Source: Faucicola osloensis_D (lineage in GTDB: Bacteria; Pseudomonadota; Gammaproteobacteria; Pseudomonadales; Moraxellaceae). Taken from it: a stretch of 64,000 bases of DNA. Below the pieces are notes generated by a model that saw only the letters and a program-made list of their open reading frames with translations, searched no databases and was not told the origin of the DNA. The translations under genes and the position numbers were made by a program. The stretch is from assembly GCA_020041925.1 (NCBI GenBank), contig CP083409.1. One strand, given 5' to 3'. Each line of letters begins with the position of its first letter. Within the stretch, counting starts at the first letter, position 1. Positions 51,560 through 58,429 of this stretch are shown here, one piece after another.

Positions 51560-52651
51560 TTATACATTAAATCTAAAGTGCATGACATCGCCATCTTGCA
51601 CGATGTAGGTTTTACCTTCGAGGCGAGATTTACCGGCCGCTGCCGCGCCTTTTTCACCGTTGTATTCAATAAAATCATCGAACGCAATCACTTCGGCGCG
51701 GATAAAGCCACGCTCAAAGTCGGTATGAATCACGCCTGCTGCTTCAGGGGCAGTCGCACCGACTTTGACCGTCCAAGCGCGCACTTCTTTGACCCCTGCG
51801 GTAAAATACGTTTGCATATTAAGCAGCTCGTAACCTGCGCGAATCACACGGTCAAGCCCTGCTTCAGTCATACCCATACTTTCTAAAAACTCTTGTTTTT
51901 CATCGTCATCCAGCTGGGCGATTTCTGATTCGATTTGGTTGCATAGTGCGACGACCAACGCATCATCTTTTGCCGCAAATTCCCGTACTTGGTCAAGATA
52001 AGGATTGTTGTCAAAGCCATCCTCACTCACGTTGGCAATATACATGGTCGGTTTTAGGGTGATTAAACCATAGCTGCGGATGATTTTTTTCTCATCCTCA
52101 TCCAGATTTGCCATGCGCGCAGGCTTACCATCGGCTAAAAATGGCTCAATTTTGTTAAACACATCCAGCATGGCTTTGGCGTCTTTATCACCGCCTTTGG
52201 CTTTTTTACCGACATTGATAATCGCACGGCTCACTGCTTCAAGGTCAGCAAGCGCAAGTTCGGTGTTGATGGTTTCGATATCGGATAATGGGTTGACGCG
52301 TCCATCGACGTGAATCACGTTGTCATCATCAAAGCAGCGCACCACATGGGCAATTGCATCGGTTTCACGGATATTGGCTAAGAACTGATTACCCATGCCT
52401 TCGCCTTTGGAGGCGCCTGCCACTAGGCCAGCAATATCCACAAATTCCATTGAGGTGGGCACAACGCGCTCAGGTTTGACGATATCGGCAAGTTGTTTGA
52501 GACGTGGGTCGGGTACAGGCACAATCCCAGTATTGGGATCTTTGGTACAAAACGGGAAGTTTTCTGCCGCAATCTCAGCTTTGGTCAATGCGTTAAACAG
52601 GGTTGATTTACCAACATTTGGCAATCCGACGATACCACAATTAAAGCCCAT
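51560..52651 (-). CDS. ychF: Redox-regulated ATPase YchF (Obg-like)
   Basis: 363 residues. P-loop GLPNVGKSTLFNALTKA at residue 8, FVDIAGLVAGASKGEGMGNQ (switch II), VRCFDDDNV and the NxxE-type nucleotide specificity region (YIANVSEDG), which makes the family prefer ATP. A helical insertion and the C-terminal TGS domain (DFERGFIRAEVIAFDDF) complete it. YchF binds the ribosome and affects oxidative-stress responses. Length equals E. coli YchF. Confidence 0.97.
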   Translation of the reverse strand: MGFNCGIVGLPNVGKSTLFNALTKAEIAAENFPFCTKDPNTGIVPVPDPRLKQLADIVKPERVVPTSMEFVDIAGLVAGASKGEGMGNQFLANIRETDAIAHVVRCFDDDNVIHVDGRVNPLSDIETINTELALADLEAVSRAIINVGKKAKGGDKDAKAMLDVFNKIEPFLADGKPARMANLDEDEKKIIRSYGLITLKPTMYIANVSEDGFDNNPYLDQVREFAAKDDALVVALCNQIESEIAQLDDDEKQEFLESMGMTEAGLDRVIRAGYELLNMQTYFTAGVKEVRAWTVKVGATAPEAAGVIHTDFERGFIRAEVIAFDDFIEYNGEKGAAAAGKSRLEGKTYIVQDGDVMHFRFNV

Positions 52652-53024
52652 ACAATGCTCACTAAATAAAGGGTTAGTTAAATTTGTTGCATTATAACAA
52701 CTTAGTCATCAGAATTCGACAGGCGATTGACGCATCAAAAAATTGAACCATCAAAAATTTAACCCATCAAAAATTTGTAGCATGACATAGACTACAAAAA
52801 TTTAAATTGAGCGATTGGGCAGATTGCTGTCATACTCTTACCATGCTGTTGGTATAGTATTGCTATACTATTGTGAGAGTCTCGAGTTGTCATGAAATTG
52901 TCATAATGGGGCGTCAAGCTATGCTATAATGATCAGTTTGATAGTGATATGTGTCTGATGACGGTGAATGTTATCGTATACTGCACAACATTGATAATTA
53001 TTCATTTTTATAGGAATGTTTTGA
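52652..53024. other. Divergent intergenic region, ychF and rsmA
   Basis: 373 bases. It contains a degenerate repeat (CATCAAAAAATTGAAC, CATCAAAAATTTAACC, CATCAAAAATTTG from 52733), a perfect inverted repeat ATAGTAT-TGCT-ATACTAT (52854-52871), and an extended -10 (52922-52930) for rsmA. No gene seen. Confidence 0.5.
52922..52930 (+). promoter_or_regulatory. Extended -10 promoter for rsmA-apaH
   Basis: TGCTATAAT, a consensus extended -10 (TGnTATAAT), about 95 bases before the rsmA start. The -35 region is poor, as is usual for extended -10 promoters. Confidence 0.5.
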
Positions 53025-53894
53025 GTGACAGTCTCTGCTTTTTTATCGCATCAGCCTAGAAAACGTTTTGGGCAAAATTTTTTACATGATCAGGTGATTA
53101 TTGGGAGAATTATTGACAGTATTCATGCAGGTCGCGATGATTTGATGGTTGAAATTGGTCCAGGCATGGGCGCGATTACTGAGCCGCTACTCAAGGAAGT
53201 CAATCGCTTGACCGTTGTCGAGCTTGATACCGATTTGGCAGACAGCTTGCGCATTCGTATTGGCGCCAATAGCAATGATGGCTTAACCATTGTCAAAGCC
53301 AATGCTATGGAAGTGGATTACCGTGCGCTGTTCAAGCAAATCATTCACGACAACCCTAATGCTACGGCTGACAAAAAAATGCGCATTGTCGGTAACTTGC
53401 CATACAATATTTCTACGCCGTTATTGTTTCATTTACTAAGTTTTGCCGATGTCATTGAAGACATGCATTTTATGCTACAAAAGGAAGTGGTTGATCGCAT
53501 CACCGCAGAAGTGAATAGCCGAGAATACGGTCGTTTATCCATTATGATGCAGTATTATTGTGAAACTGATTATTTACTGACGGTGCCAAATGGGGCATTC
53601 AACCCCCCACCCAAAGTGACGAGTGCGGTATTTCGGCTCAGACCTTATCAACAAAAACCGATTGTGGCTGACAATGAAAAGCTGTTTGCCCTTGTGGTAC
53701 GTGAGGCATTTAATCATCGCCGTAAAACACTGCGCGCGATTTTTAAAAAATCGCCGATTTTGCCTGCGGTCACAGAACACCAACTTGTGGCATGGGGACT
53801 CAATCCACTGGCGCGTCCCGAAACGTTATCAGTACAAGATTTTGTAACTTTAGCTAACGGCATCGCGGCAAACGGTATGGCAGCAAATGGTTAA
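53025..53894 (+). CDS. rsmA: 16S rRNA dimethyladenosine transferase
   Basis: KsgA/RsmA, 289 residues, which dimethylates A1518 and A1519 of 16S rRNA late in 30S assembly. RKRFGQNFLHDQVII, SAM motif VEIGPGMGAITEPLL, VVELDTDLADSL and the catalytic NLPYN (in VGNLPYNISTPLLFH) are clear, with the C-terminal REAFNHRRKTLRAIFK. Start is GTG 53025, 8 bases after AGGAA; the ATG just upstream is closed by a TGA. The tail ends in a small repeat (ANGIAANGMAANG). Upstream of apaH, as in enterics. Confidence 0.96.
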   Translation: MTVSAFLSHQPRKRFGQNFLHDQVIIGRIIDSIHAGRDDLMVEIGPGMGAITEPLLKEVNRLTVVELDTDLADSLRIRIGANSNDGLTIVKANAMEVDYRALFKQIIHDNPNATADKKMRIVGNLPYNISTPLLFHLLSFADVIEDMHFMLQKEVVDRITAEVNSREYGRLSIMMQYYCETDYLLTVPNGAFNPPPKVTSAVFRLRPYQQKPIVADNEKLFALVVREAFNHRRKTLRAIFKKSPILPAVTEHQLVAWGLNPLARPETLSVQDFVTLANGIAANGMAANG

Positions 53895-53942
53895 TTTTTT
53901 TGTAGGTTTTTAAAATTTTACTTTGAAGATGTATGAGGTGTT

Positions 53943-54773
53943 ATGGGTTTTCGACATCAATTTGTCATTGGCGATATTCAAGGCTGTTATGCCGATTTGC
54001 AGGCACTGCTCAAGCAAATTGGGTTTGATGAACAGCAAGATAAATTATGGTTTGTCGGCGATATCGTGGCACGCGGTGAAGACTCGCTAAGTGCGCTACG
54101 TCTGGTAAAACGTCTTTGCCAAGCAGGGGCTGCCGAAATGGTGTTGGGCAATCATGATATTAACTTAATCGCAGTATGGCGTGGTGTCATAAAGATCAAA
54201 AAAAAGGATAGAACCCAAGCGATTTTTGACGCCCCAGATTGTGATGAACTACTTAACTGGCTTCGTCGCCAGCCGCTGCTTGTCTATCCCAATGATAAAA
54301 CCGTGATGGTGCATGCAGGCATCCCACCAAACTGGAGTATTACCCAAGCAGCCATGCATGCGTCAGAATTGCAAACTCAGCTGCAAAGTAGCTTATGGCA
54401 ACTCGATAGACTGCTGCCAAACCTGTATAGCGATACGGCTGTTCCTTGGTCAAATATGCTGACAGGCTACGCGCGTATGCGGGCGATTTGCAATTATTTT
54501 ACCCGTATGCGCCTGTGTCAAATGGACGGCACGCTAGAGTTTAGCTTTAAATCCAGTCTCGATGATAAAATGCCAGAGGGGTTTCGTCCGTGGTTTGAAT
54601 GGCAAGTGCCGCGCGAACGTAAAATCTTATTTGGTCACTGGGCGGCGCTAAAAGCCAAAGTCGATTTGGCAAATGCCCGAGCCACGGATGCAGGGTGTGT
54701 GTGGGGCGGCAGTATGATGGCATACCGCCTAGAAGATGAGCAGGTTATTTGTCAAACTTGTAAAGCAAAATAA
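53943..54773 (+). CDS. apaH: Symmetrical bis(5'-nucleosyl)-tetraphosphatase
   Basis: 276-residue PPP-family phosphatase that splits Ap4A to two ADP and can remove Np4 caps from RNA. Metal motifs are GDIQGC (GDxxG), VGDIVARGEDS, LGNHDIN (GNHD) and VHAGIPPN. The DIVARG has Ile in place of the more usual Leu. It follows rsmA by 48 bases, and the rsmA-apaH order supports the call. An 18-bp repeat covers its stop codon. Confidence 0.95.
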   Translation: MGFRHQFVIGDIQGCYADLQALLKQIGFDEQQDKLWFVGDIVARGEDSLSALRLVKRLCQAGAAEMVLGNHDINLIAVWRGVIKIKKKDRTQAIFDAPDCDELLNWLRRQPLLVYPNDKTVMVHAGIPPNWSITQAAMHASELQTQLQSSLWQLDRLLPNLYSDTAVPWSNMLTGYARMRAICNYFTRMRLCQMDGTLEFSFKSSLDDKMPEGFRPWFEWQVPRERKILFGHWAALKAKVDLANARATDAGCVWGGSMMAYRLEDEQVICQTCKAK

Positions 54774-54798
54774 CCTTTCTTTGTAAAGCAAAATAACC
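54758..54798. repeat. 18-bp direct duplication across the apaH stop codon
   Basis: TTGTAAAGCAAAATAACC at 54758-54775 and 54781-54798, with TTTCT between. The first copy codes the last residues and stop of ApaH. Confidence 0.9.
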
Positions 54799-54803
54799 AA
54801 AAG

Positions 54804-55325
54804 TTACTGAGCGAGCTGCAGCAGCTGTACAAATTCTTTGGGCAAACGAGTAGGGCGAACTTGGGTTTGCCCTTTTTCATCTTTACTAGTAGCCACGCAT
54901 ACAATACTTATCTCCGCTTGGCTTAAAAGCTGCTGGTGGCTATCATAGATCCGCTGCTCAAGCTGTAATGACGCAGATTTGCAGTCTGCCGTCTCAATCA
55001 CAACGGTGACTTCGCTATCAAGCAGAATCGGACGCAAATAGCGGATGTTGGCTTGGCTCACTACAAATTGGATATCAGGTTTGCCACTATCGCTATGGTG
55101 AGTAACGTCTTGACTCACAGCCTCGGCTGAATGCGCTTGATAAAAATAACTGGTCATTCCCAATGCACGTAACCAATCGCGACGACAACGCTCAAACAGC
55201 TTTAAATGATTGGCGTGATACACAATCCCGCCTGCATCGGTATCTTCTAAATAAATACGGTATTGGTTGGCATAAACAGGCTGATTGCTTGATTGATTGT
55301 GGGGCTGATTCTGGAGCTGGGTCAC
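54804..55325 (-). CDS. YbgC-type acyl-CoA thioesterase (hotdog fold)
   Basis: 173 residues. The hotdog catalytic segment YLEDTDAGGIVYHANHLKLF has the conserved Asp (about residue 31 in DTDAGG) of the 4-hydroxybenzoyl-CoA thioesterase/YbgC type; FERCRRDWLRALG follows. A polar N-terminal tail (QNQPHNQSSNQPV) is variable. An insertion rich in Ser/His (about 70-85) is unusual. In many genomes ybgC leads the tol-pal operon; here it does not, and it lies alone between apaH and mltF. Confidence 0.85.
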   Translation of the reverse strand: MTQLQNQPHNQSSNQPVYANQYRIYLEDTDAGGIVYHANHLKLFERCRRDWLRALGMTSYFYQAHSAEAVSQDVTHHSDSGKPDIQFVVSQANIRYLRPILLDSEVTVVIETADCKSASLQLEQRIYDSHQQLLSQAEISIVCVATSKDEKGQTQVRPTRLPKEFVQLLQLAQ

Positions 55326-55393
55326 GTGCTATCCTTAGGTTAATAATGTTAACAATAAGTCAGTAATTTTTAAAAACGCCAAAGTGATAGCAT

Positions 55394-55426
55394 AAAAAAA
55401 AGAATGGCGTTAAACCATTCTTTTTT
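55394..55426. terminator. Intrinsic terminator between mltF and the thioesterase gene
   Basis: AAAAAAAAGAATGG and CCATTCTTTTTT arms around CGTTAAA. Both flanking genes are on the minus strand, so it ends the mltF message. Confidence 0.88.
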
Positions 55427-55457
55427 GAAAATGTGTAGTTTTTTATATCCACACTCA

Positions 55458-56921
55458 TCAAGTCAATTGACGATGATTGACTTTGTCTAATTTTAACGCT
55501 TCCAAATAACTGCGGATATGGGTGACGTAATCTAAGCACTGCACGTAACGGCTATTGCTTTGGCTATTGACTTTTAAATACTGATACACGGCTGCCCAAT
55601 TGTTACCATCAATACCGCGCTTTTCCAAAATCTGCTGAATATCTTTAATCGCTTGTGGACCCATATTGTATGCCGCTAGGGTAAACCATACCCGATCTGA
55701 TGCTGGCACTTGGGCAAATTCATGTTGCAGCTGACTTAGATACTTAGCGCCCCCTTGGATGCTCTGCGTCGGGTCAGTCCGATTATCAACGCCCATCGCA
55801 TTCGCAGTGGCATTGGTCAACATCATGATACCCCGCACACCCGTTGGCGAAGTGGCTTCTGCATCCAGATGCGATTCTTGGTACCCCATTGCCACAAGCA
55901 GTTCCCAATCAAGACGGTATTTGTTTGCGGTCTGCTTAAAAGATGGTTCATAGATGGGCAACACCCGTGTCATGGTATCGGCAAAATGTTGTTGATTAAA
56001 CGGCTCTGCCAATGCTGTTTGACTATAAAACGCCGCTAAATGTTGATTACGGGTGAGCGCTTGAGCGCCACACAGGAAGTTTTTTACATCATTATTGAGT
56101 TTGACATCATTGGGGTTTAGCTGTATGGCTACATGTTCGTTGAGACCCTGCTGTGATAAATAATCTTTGTCACAGCTTAGACTGAGCGATGATAACGCAG
56201 TGGTGTTTTGGTAATCTGACACATTGGTTAAGGCGATATCGGCTTTGCCCGTTTTGACAGCCGCCATCGCGTCCGCATCAGTGGCAAACACTTGGGTGCT
56301 CAGGGTGACATCCAATCGCTTGGCATAATGGCGCATGACATCATAGCCAAAGCCGTGCTCAAAACCATCTTGAGCAAAATAGGTGGTATTACCATTGACG
56401 GTGGCAATATGCAGCTGCTTTTGAGACAGGATACTATCAAAAGTCGCCATTTTCGGTGTCGCAACCACGCTAGTAGGTGAGGCAAGGGTATTGATAGCAT
56501 TGCCATTAACGATTTTGTCAGTAACACCTATCTGGGTTGCAACATAAGCTAAGGGCAAACCAATCCCCAGCACAGCTGCCAGCTTTTTACTGGCGCCCAA
56601 CCATTTTAGCGGCTTGATAGAGCGCTCAATAAGACTAGCAGACGGATTAGCCTGTTGCGCCAAATCTTGCACATGGCTATACACCGCTGGCACACAAGAC
56701 TGGGTAGTTTTTGGCGATATCACCCCACCCAAACAAGGCTTGAATTGAATCGGGAAGAATTGCAAGCGTTTAAATTGGGTCGCGTATTTACTAAAGCGTA
56801 ATAAAGGGTGTTGAAACGGGTATGTTAAAGGGCTTAAAAATGCTTTGACCGACATCGAAATCGACGCAGGATAGGTCAAAGCCAAATCATCACAATACTC
56901 AAATGATGAGTTTAGCGGCAT
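55458..56921 (-). CDS. mltF: Membrane-bound lytic murein transglycosylase F
   Basis: 487 residues. A long basic N-terminal region (1-110), a membrane helix (about 112-130, KLAAVLGIGLPLAYVA), a periplasmic substrate-binding-protein-like domain (about 155-325; FDSILSQKQLHIATVNG, DVMRHYAKRLDVTL, GKADIALTN), and a C-terminal SLT domain (about 330-470) with the catalytic Glu in MGYQESHLDAEATSPTGVRG and AAYNMGP. It cleaves peptidoglycan to anhydromuropeptides. The 110-residue cytoplasmic extension is longer than in E. coli MltF; a later start is possible, but none has an obvious ribosome-binding site. Confidence 0.87.
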   Translation of the reverse strand: MPLNSSFEYCDDLALTYPASISMSVKAFLSPLTYPFQHPLLRFSKYATQFKRLQFFPIQFKPCLGGVISPKTTQSCVPAVYSHVQDLAQQANPSASLIERSIKPLKWLGASKKLAAVLGIGLPLAYVATQIGVTDKIVNGNAINTLASPTSVVATPKMATFDSILSQKQLHIATVNGNTTYFAQDGFEHGFGYDVMRHYAKRLDVTLSTQVFATDADAMAAVKTGKADIALTNVSDYQNTTALSSLSLSCDKDYLSQQGLNEHVAIQLNPNDVKLNNDVKNFLCGAQALTRNQHLAAFYSQTALAEPFNQQHFADTMTRVLPIYEPSFKQTANKYRLDWELLVAMGYQESHLDAEATSPTGVRGIMMLTNATANAMGVDNRTDPTQSIQGGAKYLSQLQHEFAQVPASDRVWFTLAAYNMGPQAIKDIQQILEKRGIDGNNWAAVYQYLKVNSQSNSRYVQCLDYVTHIRSYLEALKLDKVNHRQLT

Positions 56922-57153
56922 GTGTCACTCCACGGTGCACATACGTTAGATACGTTAAATTAATAAAAAACAACTATGCCAAATGAAAACATTTTGTGAA
57001 ACTAAGAACCGAATCGATAGTTAAACCTAGTACCCGTCAAACTAGCACCAGTCAGCCAAGCCAAATAAGTACATGGCTTCCAACTATCTAACTCTATCCT
57101 AAATCTAGCCAAAAAAGCTTCCATCCAAAATAGGTCGTTATTAACTTAACGCT

Positions 57154-57180
57154 AAAAAAAGAGCCAAACAGGTTGGCTCC
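57154..57180 (-). terminator. Intrinsic terminator of the candidate RNA
   Basis: On the minus strand GAGCCAA-CCTGT-TTGGCTC followed by TTTTTTT; perfect 7-bp stem. It sits 230 bases upstream of mltF. Confidence 0.75.
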
Positions 57181-57415
57181 CCTTATACCTAGGACGGTGA
57201 TAACTCCCTATCCATCGTAGAGAACTATCGAAATAAATAATAATCAAGTACAACCCGAAAAAGGGTTAAAATTTTTGTAAGTACAAGCCAACCAAATATA
57301 GTTTAATAAACACAAGCACTTATATAAAGAATTTAACGTAGGGTAACGTATGGCACGCATAAAATAAATAAACAATAACAATATTTACTGCATGGCATTA
57401 CAGTTAGTTATATAA
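57154..57415 (-). ncRNA. Candidate small RNA or terminated leader upstream of mltF
   Basis: Minus-strand segment bounded by ATGACG-N17-TACAAT (57451-57456 and 57428-57433) and by a terminator with arms GAGCCAA/TTGGCTC and seven T residues (57154-57180). About 260 nt, with a GATAGTTCTC...GGGAGTTATC partial stem and the AACCC/GGGTT hairpin inside. The only open frame of note is about 38 codons with no ribosome-binding site. It may be an independent RNA or a conditionally terminated mltF leader. I cannot assign it to a known class. Confidence 0.35.
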
Positions 57416-57498
57416 AACAATGGGGGTATTGTAGTGAAATTAAAGTTACCCGTCATGTTATTGACCGTAACGAATGGCAAATTTATGATAAAAAGCGT

Positions 57499-57528
57499 AA
57501 AAAACCCGCTAAAATGCAATTAACGGGT
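57499..57528 (-). terminator. Intrinsic terminator of the nif3-like gene
   Basis: On the minus strand ACCCGTTAA and TTAGCGGGT (one wobble) around TTGCATT, then TTTTT, about 30 bases after the stop. Confidence 0.75.
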
Positions 57529-57555
57529 AATAATTAGTCAATAAACTGCCCGATT

Positions 57556-58332
57556 TTACACAGGATTATCGATATCGACAAAATCAACGGTCAAAGCAAG
57601 ATTTTCTTTGACATAATTTCCCAATGCAAGCACACCACCTCGCTCGGTGGCATGATGTCCACAAGCAAAATAATCAATACCCAACTCACGGGCTATGTGA
57701 GTCGTTCGCTCTGATACTTCACCGGAGATATAGGCTTGACAACCCATTTGTGCCGCTTGCTCAATCATATCCTGTGCGCCACCCGTACACAGACCGATGC
57801 GCGAAATTGCTTGATTACCCCCGGATAGATGTAGGGGCGGACGGCTTAAGGTAGTCGATAGTTTGTTGGTGAGCGCTGCAATCGACAACGGCGCTGCTAA
57901 ATCCACGATATTACCAATCGGATGTTTTTCGTCAGGATATAGCGGCGACAAATCACGCCAGCCCAACGCTCGCGCTAATTGGGCGTTATTGCCCAATTGG
58001 GGATGGGCGTCTAACGGTAAATGATAAGCAAGTAAAGAAATACCGTGTTGCATCAACAAACGAATACGCTTGCCTTTCATGCCAATTAACGGCGCAGGTT
58101 CACCTTTCCAAAAATAGCCATGATGCACCAAAATCGCTTGGGCGCTGTGCGCAATCGCTTGTTCAATGAATGCCTCAGAGGCTGTGACACCGGTGAGGAT
58201 GTGCTGTATCGGCTGTCCACCATCCACTTGCAGACCATTGGGACAATAATCTTGGAATTCACTAATTTTTAATAGCTCATTTAACCGATGAGCCAATTGA
58301 GTCGGACTCATTGAGGTTGCGGGTTGATTCAT
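57556..58332 (-). CDS. NIF3-like dinuclear metal centre protein (YbgI family)
   Basis: 258 residues from ATG 58332. Metal-binding residues fit LVHHGYFWKGEP (two His) near the N-terminus and CGHHATERGG (His, Glu) near the C-terminus, with QVDGG and GAQDMIEQAAQMGCQAYISGE between. Family members form toroidal hexamers with two metals per subunit; hydrolase activity (including GTP cyclohydrolase-like) has been suggested but the role is unsettled. The frame continues 23 codons upstream to 58401, but that part is a run of 15-bp repeats coding DTILE-like units, so the internal ATG is preferred. Confidence 0.85.
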   Translation of the reverse strand: MNQPATSMSPTQLAHRLNELLKISEFQDYCPNGLQVDGGQPIQHILTGVTASEAFIEQAIAHSAQAILVHHGYFWKGEPAPLIGMKGKRIRLLMQHGISLLAYHLPLDAHPQLGNNAQLARALGWRDLSPLYPDEKHPIGNIVDLAAPLSIAALTNKLSTTLSRPPLHLSGGNQAISRIGLCTGGAQDMIEQAAQMGCQAYISGEVSERTTHIARELGIDYFACGHHATERGGVLALGNYVKENLALTVDFVDIDNPV

Positions 58333-58333
58333 T

Positions 58334-58393
58334 GTAGTTTCCAAAATTGTATCTTTCAAAATTCTGTCTTCCAAAATCGTATCTGCCAAAAAA
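58334..58393. repeat. Degenerate 15-bp tandem repeat, four copies
   Basis: GTAGTTTCCAAAATT, GTATCTTTCAAAATT, CTGTCTTCCAAAATC and GTATCTGCCAAAAAA, immediately upstream of the preferred nif3-like start. Read in frame on the minus strand they encode DTILE/DRILK/DTILE pentapeptides. Confidence 0.8.
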
Positions 58394-58429
58394 GTCATCA
58401 TATTTCTATCGTGTTCAGTGTTTCATCAA

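Larger units (their letters stand above)
56922..57555. other. Long intergenic region with candidate RNA, mltF and nif3-like gene
   Basis: 634 AT-rich bases. Besides the nif3 terminator (57499-57528) it holds, on the minus strand, a promoter-like pair (57428-57456), a small hairpin (AACCC-GAAAAA-GGGTT, 57252-57267) and a second intrinsic terminator (57154-57180), outlining a separate transcript. The 230 bases between that terminator and mltF show nothing I can name. No convincing protein gene. Confidence 0.5.

Noticed and set aside
57258..57370. 38-codon frame inside the candidate RNA upstream of mltF
   Set aside because: No ribosome-binding site and a Cys/Tyr-rich composition typical of non-coding AT-rich DNA.
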